From NCBI GenBank assembly GCA_043744255.1, contig JAYTVA010000073.1, positions 1-64,000 of the forward strand: 64,000 nt of DNA, in the 5' to 3' direction. Under the pieces are notes generated by a model that was given only the letters and a program-made list of their open reading frames with translations, ran no database searches and was not told the DNA's origin. This stretch comes from UKL13-2 sp043744255 (GTDB taxonomy: Bacteria; Pseudomonadota; Gammaproteobacteria; Burkholderiales; Usitatibacteraceae). The stretch's first letter is position 1; each line of letters begins with the position of its first letter. Positions 42,911 through 52,015 of the stretch are shown here, in pieces. A program made the translations under genes and the position numbers.

Positions 42911-45421
42911 ATGAATATTCGATCAAAACTATTGCTGGGTGGCGCCGCCATCGTGACCATTCCGCTCCTGTTGGCGACCTACCTCGTCGGCCAGACGGCG
43001 TACGGTACCGCTAGTGCCGGATTGAATACGGCCGCACAGGAGTTGTTGGTGTCGGTGCGCGAGACCAAAAAAACGCAGTTGGAGGAATACTTCAACGTGC
43101 TGGTGGCCGAAACACAAGCGGTCGCACGCAGCACCACGGCAATTGATGGCTTAAGAGGCTTCAAGCAAGGGGTCAACTCGTTCGTCAAGGATACAGGTGG
43201 CGACGCAAAGATCGCGGCCGCCAAAACGGCGCTCACAGACTTTTACAGCAAGGATTTTTCCAATGAATTCTTGAAGAAAAACATCAAGCTCAAAGCCGAC
43301 GGTGCCGCACTGATTGAAAAGCTCGATAGCACATCGATTGCGATGCAAAACCAATACATCGTCGCCAATCCCAACCCGTTGGGGCAAAAAGAAAAACTGG
43401 CTACCTCACCGGATCCGTCGAGCTACTCAAAAGTGCATGCGCAGATTCATCCCAGCATGGAAGCGTTCCAGAAAAAATTGGGACTCTACGATATGTTTTT
43501 GATCGACGCCGATAGCAATCGCGTCGTCTACACGGTATTTAAGGAGCTCGATTTTTCTTCGAATCTTGAGACCGGTGTCGCCGCCAAAACGGGGCTGGCC
43601 GAAGTCGTTGGCAAAGCACTGAAGGCCAAATCGAAAGATGAAGCGTACGTCTCGGACTACCAACCTTATCTTGCATCCTACGATGAACAGGCTGCGTTCG
43701 TTGCCGCACCCGTGTTTGATGGTGAGAAACTGGTGGGCGCATTGGCGGTGCAAATTCCGATTGGCAAAATCAACGCCATCATGACCGGCAGCGCCAAATG
43801 GAAAGAATCAGGCTTGGGACAAACTGGCGAAGCTTACGTCGTCGGTGCCGATAAATTGGTGCGCTCTGAAATCCGCTTTCTGGTCGAAGATAAAACGAAG
43901 TGGCTGACGGAAAACGGCGATCAATTTGGCAAAGAGCGTGTAGACGCCATCCAGAAAAAAAACACGGCGGTCGGCATCCTTTCGATTAACACAGACGCGG
44001 TGAAGAAGGCATTTGCGGGCGAAACCGGCTTTGTTACTTATCGCGGTTATCGCGGCTTTGATCTTGTCGGTGCCTACGCTCCATTCAAGGTGCACGGACT
44101 GAATTGGGCGATCGTGGCGAAGCAAGATGCCAGCGAAGTGTTCGCTGAGACGAACGCACTGAAAGGCAATTTGCTGCTGATCGCCATCGGTTCGGCAATT
44201 CTGCTGGCCGGTCTTGCTGTGCTGGCGATTTTCATCTACGTTGAAAAGTTCATGAAGCCGATTGAGCAACTGCAATCTACTGTGCAAAAAGTGGCGAAGG
44301 GCGACTTTGAAGCACGCTCGCAAATCACCACCGGCGACGAAATGCAAACGCTGGGTAACGCGTTCGACAATATGCTGAATGATCGCGTGTCGGCGATGGC
44401 GAAGGCCGAATCCGAAAACGAAACCATGAACAACTCGGTGATCGGTTTGCTCGGCACGGTGGCGGACTTGTCGCAAAAAGATTTGACGGTGCGCGCGCCG
44501 GTGACTGAGGACATCATCGGTACGCTCGGTGACTCCATCAACCAATTGACGGACGCGACCACCTCGGTGTTGCGCGACGTAACCAAAATCGCAGGGGTGG
44601 TGGAACATGCATCCAAGCGCGTGAAAACCCAGTCTGACGCAGTGAGCGCACAGGCAACGAGTTCGCGCGATACGGTTGAGCGTTTGGTCGCCAATCTGCA
44701 AACGGCAACGGCCGGTATGGGACGTGTCGCTGAATTGGCCGCGACTTCCAACGTTGCCGCAGGCGAAGCATCGACGACGACCGAGAACGCGATGAACACG
44801 GTGCAAAGCACGGTGCGCGGTATGGATGCGATTCGCGAAACGATTTCTGAGATGGAAAAACGAATCAAACGATTGGGCGAACGTTCGCAAGAGATTTCGC
44901 AGATTGTGGGACTGATTAATACGATTTCTGAACGCACCCACGTACTGTCACTCAACGCGTCCATGCAAGCGGCGATGGCCGGTGATGCTGGTCGTGGCTT
45001 TGCAGTGGTGGCCGAAGAGGTGCAGCGCTTGGCGGAGAACTCCAGACAGGCAACGGCGCAGATTGCCAACCTTGTGCAGAACATTCAGATCGAAACCAAC
45101 GATACGATTGCGACCGTGAACAAGACCATTGACCAAGTGGTGCAAGGTTCAGACATGGCGCGAGCTTCCGGCGAGAAAATGCGCGAAACACAAGCAACCA
45201 CAGCGCGTTTGGTGCAGATGGTGCAGAACATTGCGCAAAGCTCGCAGGAGCAGATGAAACTGGTGGAGACACTACGCGCCGGTGCGGGTGAATTGACGCA
45301 ATCAACTGAAACCACTGCTGAACAATTGACTGCGCAGAACCAAGTCACGTCGAGCCTGATGACCGCGTCGCAGAAACTTGTTGAGTCAGTGTCCGTGTTC
45401 AAGCTGCCAGCATCCGCTTAA
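42911..45421 (+). CDS. pilJ: PilJ-like methyl-accepting chemotaxis protein
   Basis: An 836-residue receptor. Membrane helix 1 at about residues 7-28, a large periplasmic sensor (about 30-410, double-Cache-like, with DMFLIDADSNRVVYTVFKELDF and GLNWAIVAKQDASEVF), membrane helix 2 at about 415-440, HAMP near 440-490, a second HAMP-like stretch, and the cytoplasmic signalling hairpin. The tip reads LSLNASMQAAMAGDAGRGFAVV, the PilJ-like variant of the usual ALNAAIEAARAGE. There is no CheR-binding pentapeptide. A 93-nt spacer with ribosome-binding site (GGGAG) precedes it. Confidence 0.92.
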   Translation: MNIRSKLLLGGAAIVTIPLLLATYLVGQTAYGTASAGLNTAAQELLVSVRETKKTQLEEYFNVLVAETQAVARSTTAIDGLRGFKQGVNSFVKDTGGDAKIAAAKTALTDFYSKDFSNEFLKKNIKLKADGAALIEKLDSTSIAMQNQYIVANPNPLGQKEKLATSPDPSSYSKVHAQIHPSMEAFQKKLGLYDMFLIDADSNRVVYTVFKELDFSSNLETGVAAKTGLAEVVGKALKAKSKDEAYVSDYQPYLASYDEQAAFVAAPVFDGEKLVGALAVQIPIGKINAIMTGSAKWKESGLGQTGEAYVVGADKLVRSEIRFLVEDKTKWLTENGDQFGKERVDAIQKKNTAVGILSINTDAVKKAFAGETGFVTYRGYRGFDLVGAYAPFKVHGLNWAIVAKQDASEVFAETNALKGNLLLIAIGSAILLAGLAVLAIFIYVEKFMKPIEQLQSTVQKVAKGDFEARSQITTGDEMQTLGNAFDNMLNDRVSAMAKAESENETMNNSVIGLLGTVADLSQKDLTVRAPVTEDIIGTLGDSINQLTDATTSVLRDVTKIAGVVEHASKRVKTQSDAVSAQATSSRDTVERLVANLQTATAGMGRVAELAATSNVAAGEASTTTENAMNTVQSTVRGMDAIRETISEMEKRIKRLGERSQEISQIVGLINTISERTHVLSLNASMQAAMAGDAGRGFAVVAEEVQRLAENSRQATAQIANLVQNIQIETNDTIATVNKTIDQVVQGSDMARASGEKMRETQATTARLVQMVQNIAQSSQEQMKLVETLRAGAGELTQSTETTAEQLTAQNQVTSSLMTASQKLVESVSVFKLPASA

Positions 45422-45453
45422 TCTGCCGCACAAAATGAATAAAAGGATTCGCG

Positions 45454-48318
45454 ATGGCCGCTAGCCCGATGACGCCATTCCTTGAGGAGATGCGCAAGGA
45501 ATTGGCGCTGGTGCTGCCCGAATTTGGTCAGTGGCTCGCCACGATTGCGCACGCGCCTGCTGAGGATGCTGCGTTCATGGAAGCCTTCGAGGCCTACGGC
45601 GGACAAGTCGAGCGCACCGGCATGACCGCAGAGATGCTGGGTATGCCAGGGCTCAATCTCTGGTGCACGCATTTGAACAGCAACCTGATGTCGGTCGCGA
45701 CCATGGACGGCGAGGCACGCGTAAAGGCCGCGCAGTATCTGGCGACTTGGCCCAAGTTGATGGATACGTATTTAGCGGACCCCGCTGAATTTGATGCCTC
45801 GCTCGCGCTCGCAGAATTTTTGACGCTGCCCGATGCACCGCAACCGCTCGACGAAACCGCCGGCGTTGCATTGATCGAACAACTCACCGCCGCACCGGTG
45901 CTGCCCGAAGAACTCGCGGCCGACATGGCGGAATCGGAAAAGCCTATCGAGATCACGCCAGCGGACGTCTCGCTGGTGTTGGCCGATGACGCCGACCGTG
46001 ATGTCTACAACGCGTTCATCGAAGAAGCCCCGGCCAACCTCGCCAGCTTCGCGCAACTGACCTCGCAAATCGCGGCAGGAGACGCAACGGTGGAGGACCT
46101 GCGCACCGCCAAGCGCATCGCGCATTCGTTCAAAGGCTCGGCCAGTATTGTCGGCCTGCGTGGCATTGCCGCACTCGGCCATCACACCGAAGACATTCTC
46201 GAATACTTCGAGCAAAACCCCGTCAAGCCCCCGCGCGCCGTGGGCCTTGCCTTGGTCGATGCCAGCGATTGTCTGTCGCAAATGTTGGGTTTCCTGCAAG
46301 GCGAAGAACCAGAACCGGAAAACGCGTACGCCGTTCTCTCCAACGTCGTGGCGTTAGCAAACAAGGTGAAATCCGGCGAAATCGCCGAGATGACTGACGA
46401 CGTGAAATTGGAAGCAGCGCCGCTGCTACCAGAGCTAGTGCTGGATGAAAACGCCAAGTCAGCCGCGCCTCCCGCCAAGGCCGCCGAAGCCGGCGCGAGC
46501 CTACGTATTTCGATCAAGACCGTCGATGAATTATTCCGTTTGATTGGCGAGCTCACCACCAAGGTCGGCCAATTAGAAGATCGCGTCGTCACTGCGCGTG
46601 GCCGCGCCAAGAGCTTGCTCGCACAAAACATGAACGTGCAGCAACGCGTGATGGATCTGGAAAAAATGGTGCTATTGCGCGGCCTCTCGCTCAATACACC
46701 TGCCACAGACGATACCAACACCACGTTCGATCCGCTTGAGTTGGATCGGTACAACGAACTACACGGTGCCACGCGTGCGCTGGTGGAAACTACCGCCGAC
46801 TCGCGCGAGATCGCCACCGCGCTCGAAGAAGATGTCGCCAGTATTTCTGCTGACCTCGCGCAACAAACGCAAATCAATAAAGACCTGCGCCACCAAGTGA
46901 TTTCGACGCGGATGACGCCGGTAGATTCGCTGAGTGCGCGACTCACCCGTAACGTTCGCCAGACGTGTCAGCAAACCGGCAAAGATGCGGAGTTGCTCAT
47001 CTCCGGCGGCGACATCATGGTTGACGGCGATGTGCTGAACAAACTCGCCGATCCGCTGCTACACATTTTGCGCAACGCGGTGGACCATGGCATCGAATCC
47101 CCCGCCATGCGCGAAGCGCACGGCAAAGCGCCGCGCGGTCGCATCAATCTCGACTTTTCGCGGCAGGGTTCGAGCGTGCTGGTGCGTATTAAGGACGACG
47201 GCAAAGGTCTCGACTATTCACGCATTCGCGACAAAGCTATGATCGCCGGACTCATCACCGCTGAGCAGCAATTGTCGCGCCCAGAACTCGCACGCCTCAC
47301 GCTATTGCCCGGTTTTTCTACACGCGATCACGTCAGTGAAATCTCCGGTCGTGGCGTTGGAATGGATGTGGTGGTCTCACGTCTCAATGAACTCAAGGGC
47401 ACGGTCGAAATTCACTCCGAGCCTGATCATGGCTGCGATGTGGCGCTACGCTTTCAGGCCTCGCTCATCACGCAACAAACGCTCCTGGTTCAGAGTAGTA
47501 AACAGATTTTCGCGATCCCGATTCACAACATCGAACAAGCACTTTCGCCCGGCCTCGGCGAAATCGAAGCAGACAAAACCGGCTGGGTGCTCACGCTCAA
47601 AGACGTGCGCTACCCCATTCGCGATCTCGCGGCTCTCACCGGCGCATCGGTCGAGCTCCTGGCGCGTGAAATTGTGGGAAACCGCCCCATCGTCATCGTC
47701 CGTATGGATACCGGCAACGTCGCCGTATTGGTCGACAAAGTCATCGACAGCCGCGACCTGATCGTGAAAAGTCTCGGACGCTACCTTCCGCACGTGCACG
47801 GCATCTCCGGCACCACGCTGCTCGGTGACGGCTCGGTCGTGCCGCTACTCAACGTGCCTGAACTCCTCGTCGAGCCCGTCGTCGCCTCCGCCGCCGCCTC
47901 ACAAATGGCCGAAGCCGCCCGTAAACAAACGCGCCGCGTGCTGGTGGTTGACGATTCACTGTCCGTACGCAAATCGCTCACACAGCTACTCGAAGACGCC
48001 GCGTTCGAAGTCGCAGGCGCTGGCGATGGCCTCGACGCCATTCGCATGCTCGACAAATTTATGCCCCACGTCATCTGCACCGACCTCGAAATGCCAAACA
48101 TGAACGGGCTTGAGCTCACCGAACACTTGCGCCGCCGCGAAGACACCCGCGACATGCCGATCATCATGATCACCTCGCGCTCGATGGACAAACACCGCGA
48201 CCAAGCCAAACGTGCGGGGGTGGATTTTTATGTCACCAAGCCGTACACGGATCAGGAGTTGCTGGTGCAGGTACGGGCGGCATTGCAACGCGGTACCGAA
48301 ACAGTCGCCTCAGCGTAA
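45454..48318 (+). CDS. chpA: ChpA/PilL-type hybrid chemotaxis histidine kinase (CheA - receiver)
   Basis: A 954-residue CheA-family kinase. An N-terminal helical region (1-165) of unknown type is followed by one Hpt domain with phosphoacceptor His224 (AHSFKGSA), a dimerisation region near 350-500, the HATPase domain (N box near 537-550, DDGKGLDY, GRGVGMDVV near 632-640), a CheW-like domain near 650-800 and a C-terminal receiver from about 827 with acceptor Asp877 (TDLEMP). Pseudomonas ChpA has many Hpt-like domains; this one shows a single clear Hpt. Last gene of the operon. CheR and CheB are absent nearby, so methylation control, if any, is encoded elsewhere. Confidence 0.92.
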   Translation: MAASPMTPFLEEMRKELALVLPEFGQWLATIAHAPAEDAAFMEAFEAYGGQVERTGMTAEMLGMPGLNLWCTHLNSNLMSVATMDGEARVKAAQYLATWPKLMDTYLADPAEFDASLALAEFLTLPDAPQPLDETAGVALIEQLTAAPVLPEELAADMAESEKPIEITPADVSLVLADDADRDVYNAFIEEAPANLASFAQLTSQIAAGDATVEDLRTAKRIAHSFKGSASIVGLRGIAALGHHTEDILEYFEQNPVKPPRAVGLALVDASDCLSQMLGFLQGEEPEPENAYAVLSNVVALANKVKSGEIAEMTDDVKLEAAPLLPELVLDENAKSAAPPAKAAEAGASLRISIKTVDELFRLIGELTTKVGQLEDRVVTARGRAKSLLAQNMNVQQRVMDLEKMVLLRGLSLNTPATDDTNTTFDPLELDRYNELHGATRALVETTADSREIATALEEDVASISADLAQQTQINKDLRHQVISTRMTPVDSLSARLTRNVRQTCQQTGKDAELLISGGDIMVDGDVLNKLADPLLHILRNAVDHGIESPAMREAHGKAPRGRINLDFSRQGSSVLVRIKDDGKGLDYSRIRDKAMIAGLITAEQQLSRPELARLTLLPGFSTRDHVSEISGRGVGMDVVVSRLNELKGTVEIHSEPDHGCDVALRFQASLITQQTLLVQSSKQIFAIPIHNIEQALSPGLGEIEADKTGWVLTLKDVRYPIRDLAALTGASVELLAREIVGNRPIVIVRMDTGNVAVLVDKVIDSRDLIVKSLGRYLPHVHGISGTTLLGDGSVVPLLNVPELLVEPVVASAAASQMAEAARKQTRRVLVVDDSLSVRKSLTQLLEDAAFEVAGAGDGLDAIRMLDKFMPHVICTDLEMPNMNGLELTEHLRRREDTRDMPIIMITSRSMDKHRDQAKRAGVDFYVTKPYTDQELLVQVRAALQRGTETVASA

Positions 48319-48348
48319 CTGCGCGAATTTTGACGCCGTTAACGTGGC

Positions 48349-49314
48349 TCAGCACGCGTAAAACACCCAAAACTGACTGGCCGTGTTACTCCAGCAATTG
48401 ACCTCTGCAAACCCCGCCTCCCGCAACATCGCCGCAAATTCTGCCCGCTCGTATTTGTACGAATTCTCTGAGTGAATACTCTCGCCTTGTTTGTATTCAC
48501 GCGCCACGCCATCAATCATCACGCGCTGATCTTCGCGTGCTTGCAGGTGCATTTCAATGCGCCCAAGTGCTGCGTTGTATTGCCCAATATGTCGCCATTT
48601 TTTTTCGTCAAAATCGCTGCCAAGTTCGCGGTTGATGTGGCGGAGCGCGTTAAGATTGAATGCGGCGGTAACGCCGAGCGCATCGTCGTAAGCCGCGTCT
48701 AGCTTGGACTTTTCCTTTTTTGCATCTACGCCGATGAGTAGACCGCCGGTGGCGTAGCGTTTCATTTCTTTCAAAAAAAGCACGGCTGCATCCGGGGTGA
48801 AATTGCCGATGCTGGAGCCGGGGTAGAAGATGGTGGTGCGGCCTTTGAGTAGCTCGTCGGGGATGTCGAGATGTTCGGAAAAATCCGTGACGAGGCCGAA
48901 CATTTCGGTCTCTGGAAAATCGCCGATCATGTTGGCGAGCGCGGTGTCGATGGAGGGCCCGGCGATGTCGATGGCGAGGTAGCGTTTGGGCGCGATGACG
49001 GGCAGCCACGCGAGCGCCTTGCAGCAGTCGCCAGAGCCGAGATCAACGAAGGTATCGACCTCACCCATGGCCTCGGCGATTTCGGCGCGATGTTGTTGAA
49101 AAATCGCGCGCTCAGTGCGCGTGGGATAGTACTCATCCAGTTGGCAAATGGCGGCGTACAAAGCGCATCCCAGCGGATCGTAGAAGTATTTGGGTTCGAT
49201 GGTTGCGGGGGTGGCGCGTAGCCCGGCGATGAGTTTTTTTCGTTCAACGGCGGCGTCGATTTTTAGCCGGTTGATAGTTTGGTAGCTAGGTACGGGCATC
49301 TCTTGCCTTTTCAT
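48349..49314 (-). CDS. egtD: L-histidine N-alpha-methyltransferase EgtD
   Basis: A 321-residue SAM-dependent enzyme that trimethylates histidine to hercynine, first step of ergothioneine synthesis. Signatures: PKYFYDPLGCALYAAICQL, the SAM motif VDLGSGDCCKA, and FYPGSSIGNFTPD. Length matches EgtD. EgtB, the sulfoxide synthase usually beside it, is not in the window. An alternative ATG at 49297-49299 has better purine-rich sequence upstream and would shorten the protein by five residues. It converges on chpA. Confidence 0.93.
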   Translation of the reverse strand: MKRQEMPVPSYQTINRLKIDAAVERKKLIAGLRATPATIEPKYFYDPLGCALYAAICQLDEYYPTRTERAIFQQHRAEIAEAMGEVDTFVDLGSGDCCKALAWLPVIAPKRYLAIDIAGPSIDTALANMIGDFPETEMFGLVTDFSEHLDIPDELLKGRTTIFYPGSSIGNFTPDAAVLFLKEMKRYATGGLLIGVDAKKEKSKLDAAYDDALGVTAAFNLNALRHINRELGSDFDEKKWRHIGQYNAALGRIEMHLQAREDQRVMIDGVAREYKQGESIHSENSYKYERAEFAAMLREAGFAEVNCWSNTASQFWVFYAC

Positions 49315-49435
49315 TTGGTGTAATCTCGCGGATCAAGTGTAGCGCGGTTTATTGTTTATCCATTGTTTGAAACATACGCGAGACATTGGTGTCTGGTTTT
49401 ATTGGTGTTTTTATTTTTTCATTCAGGAGAATTTC

Positions 49436-50305
49436 ATGTTGATCCCTAGTCGTTCACGTACCCTCAAGATTTTGTTGGCCTCATTCGCTGCGTGTTTTGC
49501 GTTTACGACCCATGCGCAAACCACCCTCAAAGTCTCCGCCATTCCCGACGAAAACCCCACCGAATTGCAACGCAAGTTTGCCCCACTGGGCAACTATCTC
49601 GAAAGCAAAATCGGCATGAAGGTTGAGTTCACTCCCGTCACCGATTACGCCGCCACCGTTGAAGGTTTGGCCGCGAAAAAAATTGATTTAGTCTGGTACG
49701 GCGGCTTCACGTTTGTGCAAGCCTACCACCGCACCAATGGCACCGCGATCCCGCTAGTGCAGCGCGAAGAAGACGAAAAATTCCGCTCCGTGTTCATCAC
49801 GCAAACGGATTCTTCGATTAAGACTCTAAAAGATTTACAAGGTAAAAACTTTACGTTCGGCTCGCCCTCATCGACCTCCGGCCATTTGATGCCGCGTAGC
49901 TTTTTATTGAAGGAAGGCATGGACCCAGACAAAGCGTTTAAGCGCGTCGCGTTCTCCGGCGCGCATGACGCCACCGCGCTGCAAGTGGCAGGCGGCAAGG
50001 TCGATGCGGGTGCACTCAACATTTCCGTCTACGAAAAAATGATCGCCGAGAAAAAGCTCGATGACAAACAAGTACGTGTGTTCTACACCACCCCGCCCTA
50101 CTACGATTACAACTGGACCGTGCGTGGCGACCTTGACCCGACGCTGGTGAAAAAATTGCGCGATGCATTTTTGGCGTTGGATGCGAAGAACCCGGCTGAC
50201 GCCGAAATCTTGAAATTGCAACGCGCGGCGCGCTTTATTCCGACCAAGGTTGAGAATTACAAGGGCATTGAAGAGGCCGCAAAATCGGCCGGGCTGCTGA
50301 AGTAG
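49436..50305 (+). CDS. phnD: Phosphonate/phosphite-type ABC transporter substrate-binding protein PhnD
   Basis: A 289-residue periplasmic protein. A signal peptide (LKILLASFAACFAFTTHAQ) is followed by the PhnD fold: PDENPTELQRKFAPLGNYLE, KKIDLVWYGGFTFVQA and TFGSPSSTSGHLMPR, the last providing the phosphonate-binding Ser/Thr/His loop. The start has AGGAGA nine nt upstream; an earlier in-frame start would put unrelated sequence before the signal peptide. First gene of phnD-phnC-phnE1-phnE2. Ligand could be phosphonate, phosphite or a related compound. Confidence 0.93.
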   Translation: MLIPSRSRTLKILLASFAACFAFTTHAQTTLKVSAIPDENPTELQRKFAPLGNYLESKIGMKVEFTPVTDYAATVEGLAAKKIDLVWYGGFTFVQAYHRTNGTAIPLVQREEDEKFRSVFITQTDSSIKTLKDLQGKNFTFGSPSSTSGHLMPRSFLLKEGMDPDKAFKRVAFSGAHDATALQVAGGKVDAGALNISVYEKMIAEKKLDDKQVRVFYTTPPYYDYNWTVRGDLDPTLVKKLRDAFLALDAKNPADAEILKLQRAARFIPTKVENYKGIEEAAKSAGLLK

Positions 50306-50306
50306 T

Positions 50307-51137
50307 TTGAATACTTCGCTCACCGAAGTTCGGGTACGCCTCGGGCGCGGCGCGGAATCTCGCGTCGCGCTCGATGGCGTTTCGCTCGCGTTTCATTCGG
50401 GCGAGCAAGTTGCGATCGTCGGGCCAAGTGGTGCCGGTAAGACGACACTCCTGCACACGCTCGGCTGCGCGCTCAAACCCGAAAGCGGCAGTGTGGAAGT
50501 GTTGGGACAATCGCCGTGGTTGTTGGGCAAGTCTGCGTTGCATGCGCTACGTGGAAATATTTTCTTGGCACCGCAAGCGCCGCCATTGCCGCCGCGTCAG
50601 CGCGTGGTGAATGCGGTGCTGGCGGGACGTTTGCCGCAGATGTCGTTGCTCGCAGCGATTCGCTCGCTCTATTCGCCGGTGGATGTTGAGCTTGCGTTTG
50701 CGGCGCTGGCGGAATTTCGCATTGAAGATAAATTGTGGTTGCGCTGTGATCGGCTATCCGGCGGCGAGCGGCAGCGCGTGGGGCTCGCGCGCATGTTGGT
50801 CGCGAAGTCGCCGTTGGTGTTGCTCGATGAGCCGGTGTCAGCCCTTGATCCTGCGCTGGGTTTGGCGGCGTTAAAGACGGTGCAGGAAGATGTCGCGTCG
50901 CGCGATGCAACGTTGGTGGCGAGTCTGCATGATGTGAATCTGGCGCGCGAACGATTCTCGCGGCTGGTGGGGATCAAGGCGGGGCATGTGCATTTTGATT
51001 TGCCTGCGGGTGAAGTGACGGATGCGCGGCTGGCGGATTTGTATGGGGATGAGTTTGAGGTGGCGGCTAGTCGGGTGGCGGAGACAGCTGAACAAATTGA
51101 TGACGTACTGCCGCTCAAGATCGCGCGTTGTAATTGA
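50307..51137 (+). CDS. phnC: Phosphonate-type ABC transporter ATP-binding protein PhnC
   Basis: A 276-residue ABC ATPase. Walker A GPSGAGKT, signature LSGGERQRVGLAR, Walker B LVLLDEPVSALDP and His switch region (VASLHDVNLA) are intact. The start is TTG one nt after the phnD stop, so coupling is likely. Its stop overlaps the phnE1 start (TGATG). It energises the two membrane subunits downstream. Confidence 0.9.
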   Translation: MNTSLTEVRVRLGRGAESRVALDGVSLAFHSGEQVAIVGPSGAGKTTLLHTLGCALKPESGSVEVLGQSPWLLGKSALHALRGNIFLAPQAPPLPPRQRVVNAVLAGRLPQMSLLAAIRSLYSPVDVELAFAALAEFRIEDKLWLRCDRLSGGERQRVGLARMLVAKSPLVLLDEPVSALDPALGLAALKTVQEDVASRDATLVASLHDVNLARERFSRLVGIKAGHVHFDLPAGEVTDARLADLYGDEFEVAASRVAETAEQIDDVLPLKIARCN

Positions 51138-52015
51138 TGGTGGTGATTGCGCCACCATCCCCCTCTCCCCAACCCCTCCCCTGCCGGGGGGGAGGGGCTT
51201 TAAGCGCGGTTGATCCGGCTTGGCACGAACGCAGTGTTTGGACGCTTGCGCTGTTCATTGTTGTCGCGGCCTCGCTATATCTCACCGAATTCAAGCCGTG
51301 GACTTTGCTCGACGATTCGAGCCTACGTGCGACGAAGCAATTCGCCGCGTCGTTTTATCCGCCTGCGCATTCCGCCGATTTTTTGACGATGGTGACGCGG
51401 AGTGCTTGGACAACCATCGCGGTTGCTACGGCGGGCGTGACGCTTGCCCTGATCGCCGCGCTACCGCTGGCGTTACTTGGTACGCGCACGCTGTCCATTT
51501 CCCGCCTCGGCACAGGGCGTGTGGCGTTGGTGCCAGCGGCATTTCGCACCTGCATCCGCTGGGTGTTGATCGTGTTGCGTAGCGTGCCGGAGCTGGTGTG
51601 GGGGCTGGTGTTTGTACGCGCGATTGGGCTCGGCGACACGGCAGGCGTGATGGCGATTGCGCTGACCTTTACCGGCATGATGGGCAAAGTATTTTTGGAA
51701 ATTTTTGAGTCGCAAGAAACGCGCGCCACCGAAGCCTTGCTCAACAACGGCGCCGGGCGCGTGCAAGCATTTCTCTACGGCACCCTGCCCGCGTGCATTT
51801 CCGAAATGGTCTCCTACACCGTGTTCCGTTGGGAATGCGCGATACGCTCATCGGTGATTTTGGGCTTCGTCGGCGCGGGTGGCTTGGGGCAGCAAATGGA
51901 ATTGTCGTCACGCATGCTGGCTGGCGACGAAGTCATCACCATGCTCGCGGTGTTCGTATTTTTGGTGTGGATGGCCGATGTGATGAGTAAACGGTTGCGC
52001 GCATGGCTCGACTAG
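51137..52015 (+). CDS. phnE1: Phosphonate-type ABC transporter permease PhnE (1)
   Basis: A 292-residue membrane protein with about six helices and the EAA loop near ATEALLNNGAGRVQAFLYGTLP. The PhnE pattern RSVPELVWGLVFVRA and GFVGAGGLGQQME is clear. The first 25 residues (APPSPSPQPLPCRGGGAL) derive from a palindromic repeat at 51158-51203 lying inside the coding sequence. The true translation start might therefore be further downstream, but the ATG overlapping the phnC stop is well placed. It overlaps phnE2 by 13 nt. Confidence 0.88.
   Translation: MVVIAPPSPSPQPLPCRGGGALSAVDPAWHERSVWTLALFIVVAASLYLTEFKPWTLLDDSSLRATKQFAASFYPPAHSADFLTMVTRSAWTTIAVATAGVTLALIAALPLALLGTRTLSISRLGTGRVALVPAAFRTCIRWVLIVLRSVPELVWGLVFVRAIGLGDTAGVMAIALTFTGMMGKVFLEIFESQETRATEALLNNGAGRVQAFLYGTLPACISEMVSYTVFRWECAIRSSVILGFVGAGGLGQQMELSSRMLAGDEVITMLAVFVFLVWMADVMSKRLRAWLD
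51158..51203. repeat. CCCTCTCCCC-type palindromic repeat at the 5' end of phnE1
   Basis: CCCCTCCCCTGCCGGGGGGGAGGGG hairpin-forming core, same family as 20154-20194; read in frame in the N-terminal residues of PhnE1. Confidence 0.78.

Noticed and set aside
43808..45084. Long open frames on the minus strand inside pilJ
   Set aside because: They lie antisense to a gene with complete MCP motifs, contain His/Arg-rich low-similarity sequence and lack domains; they result from GC-rich codon bias.
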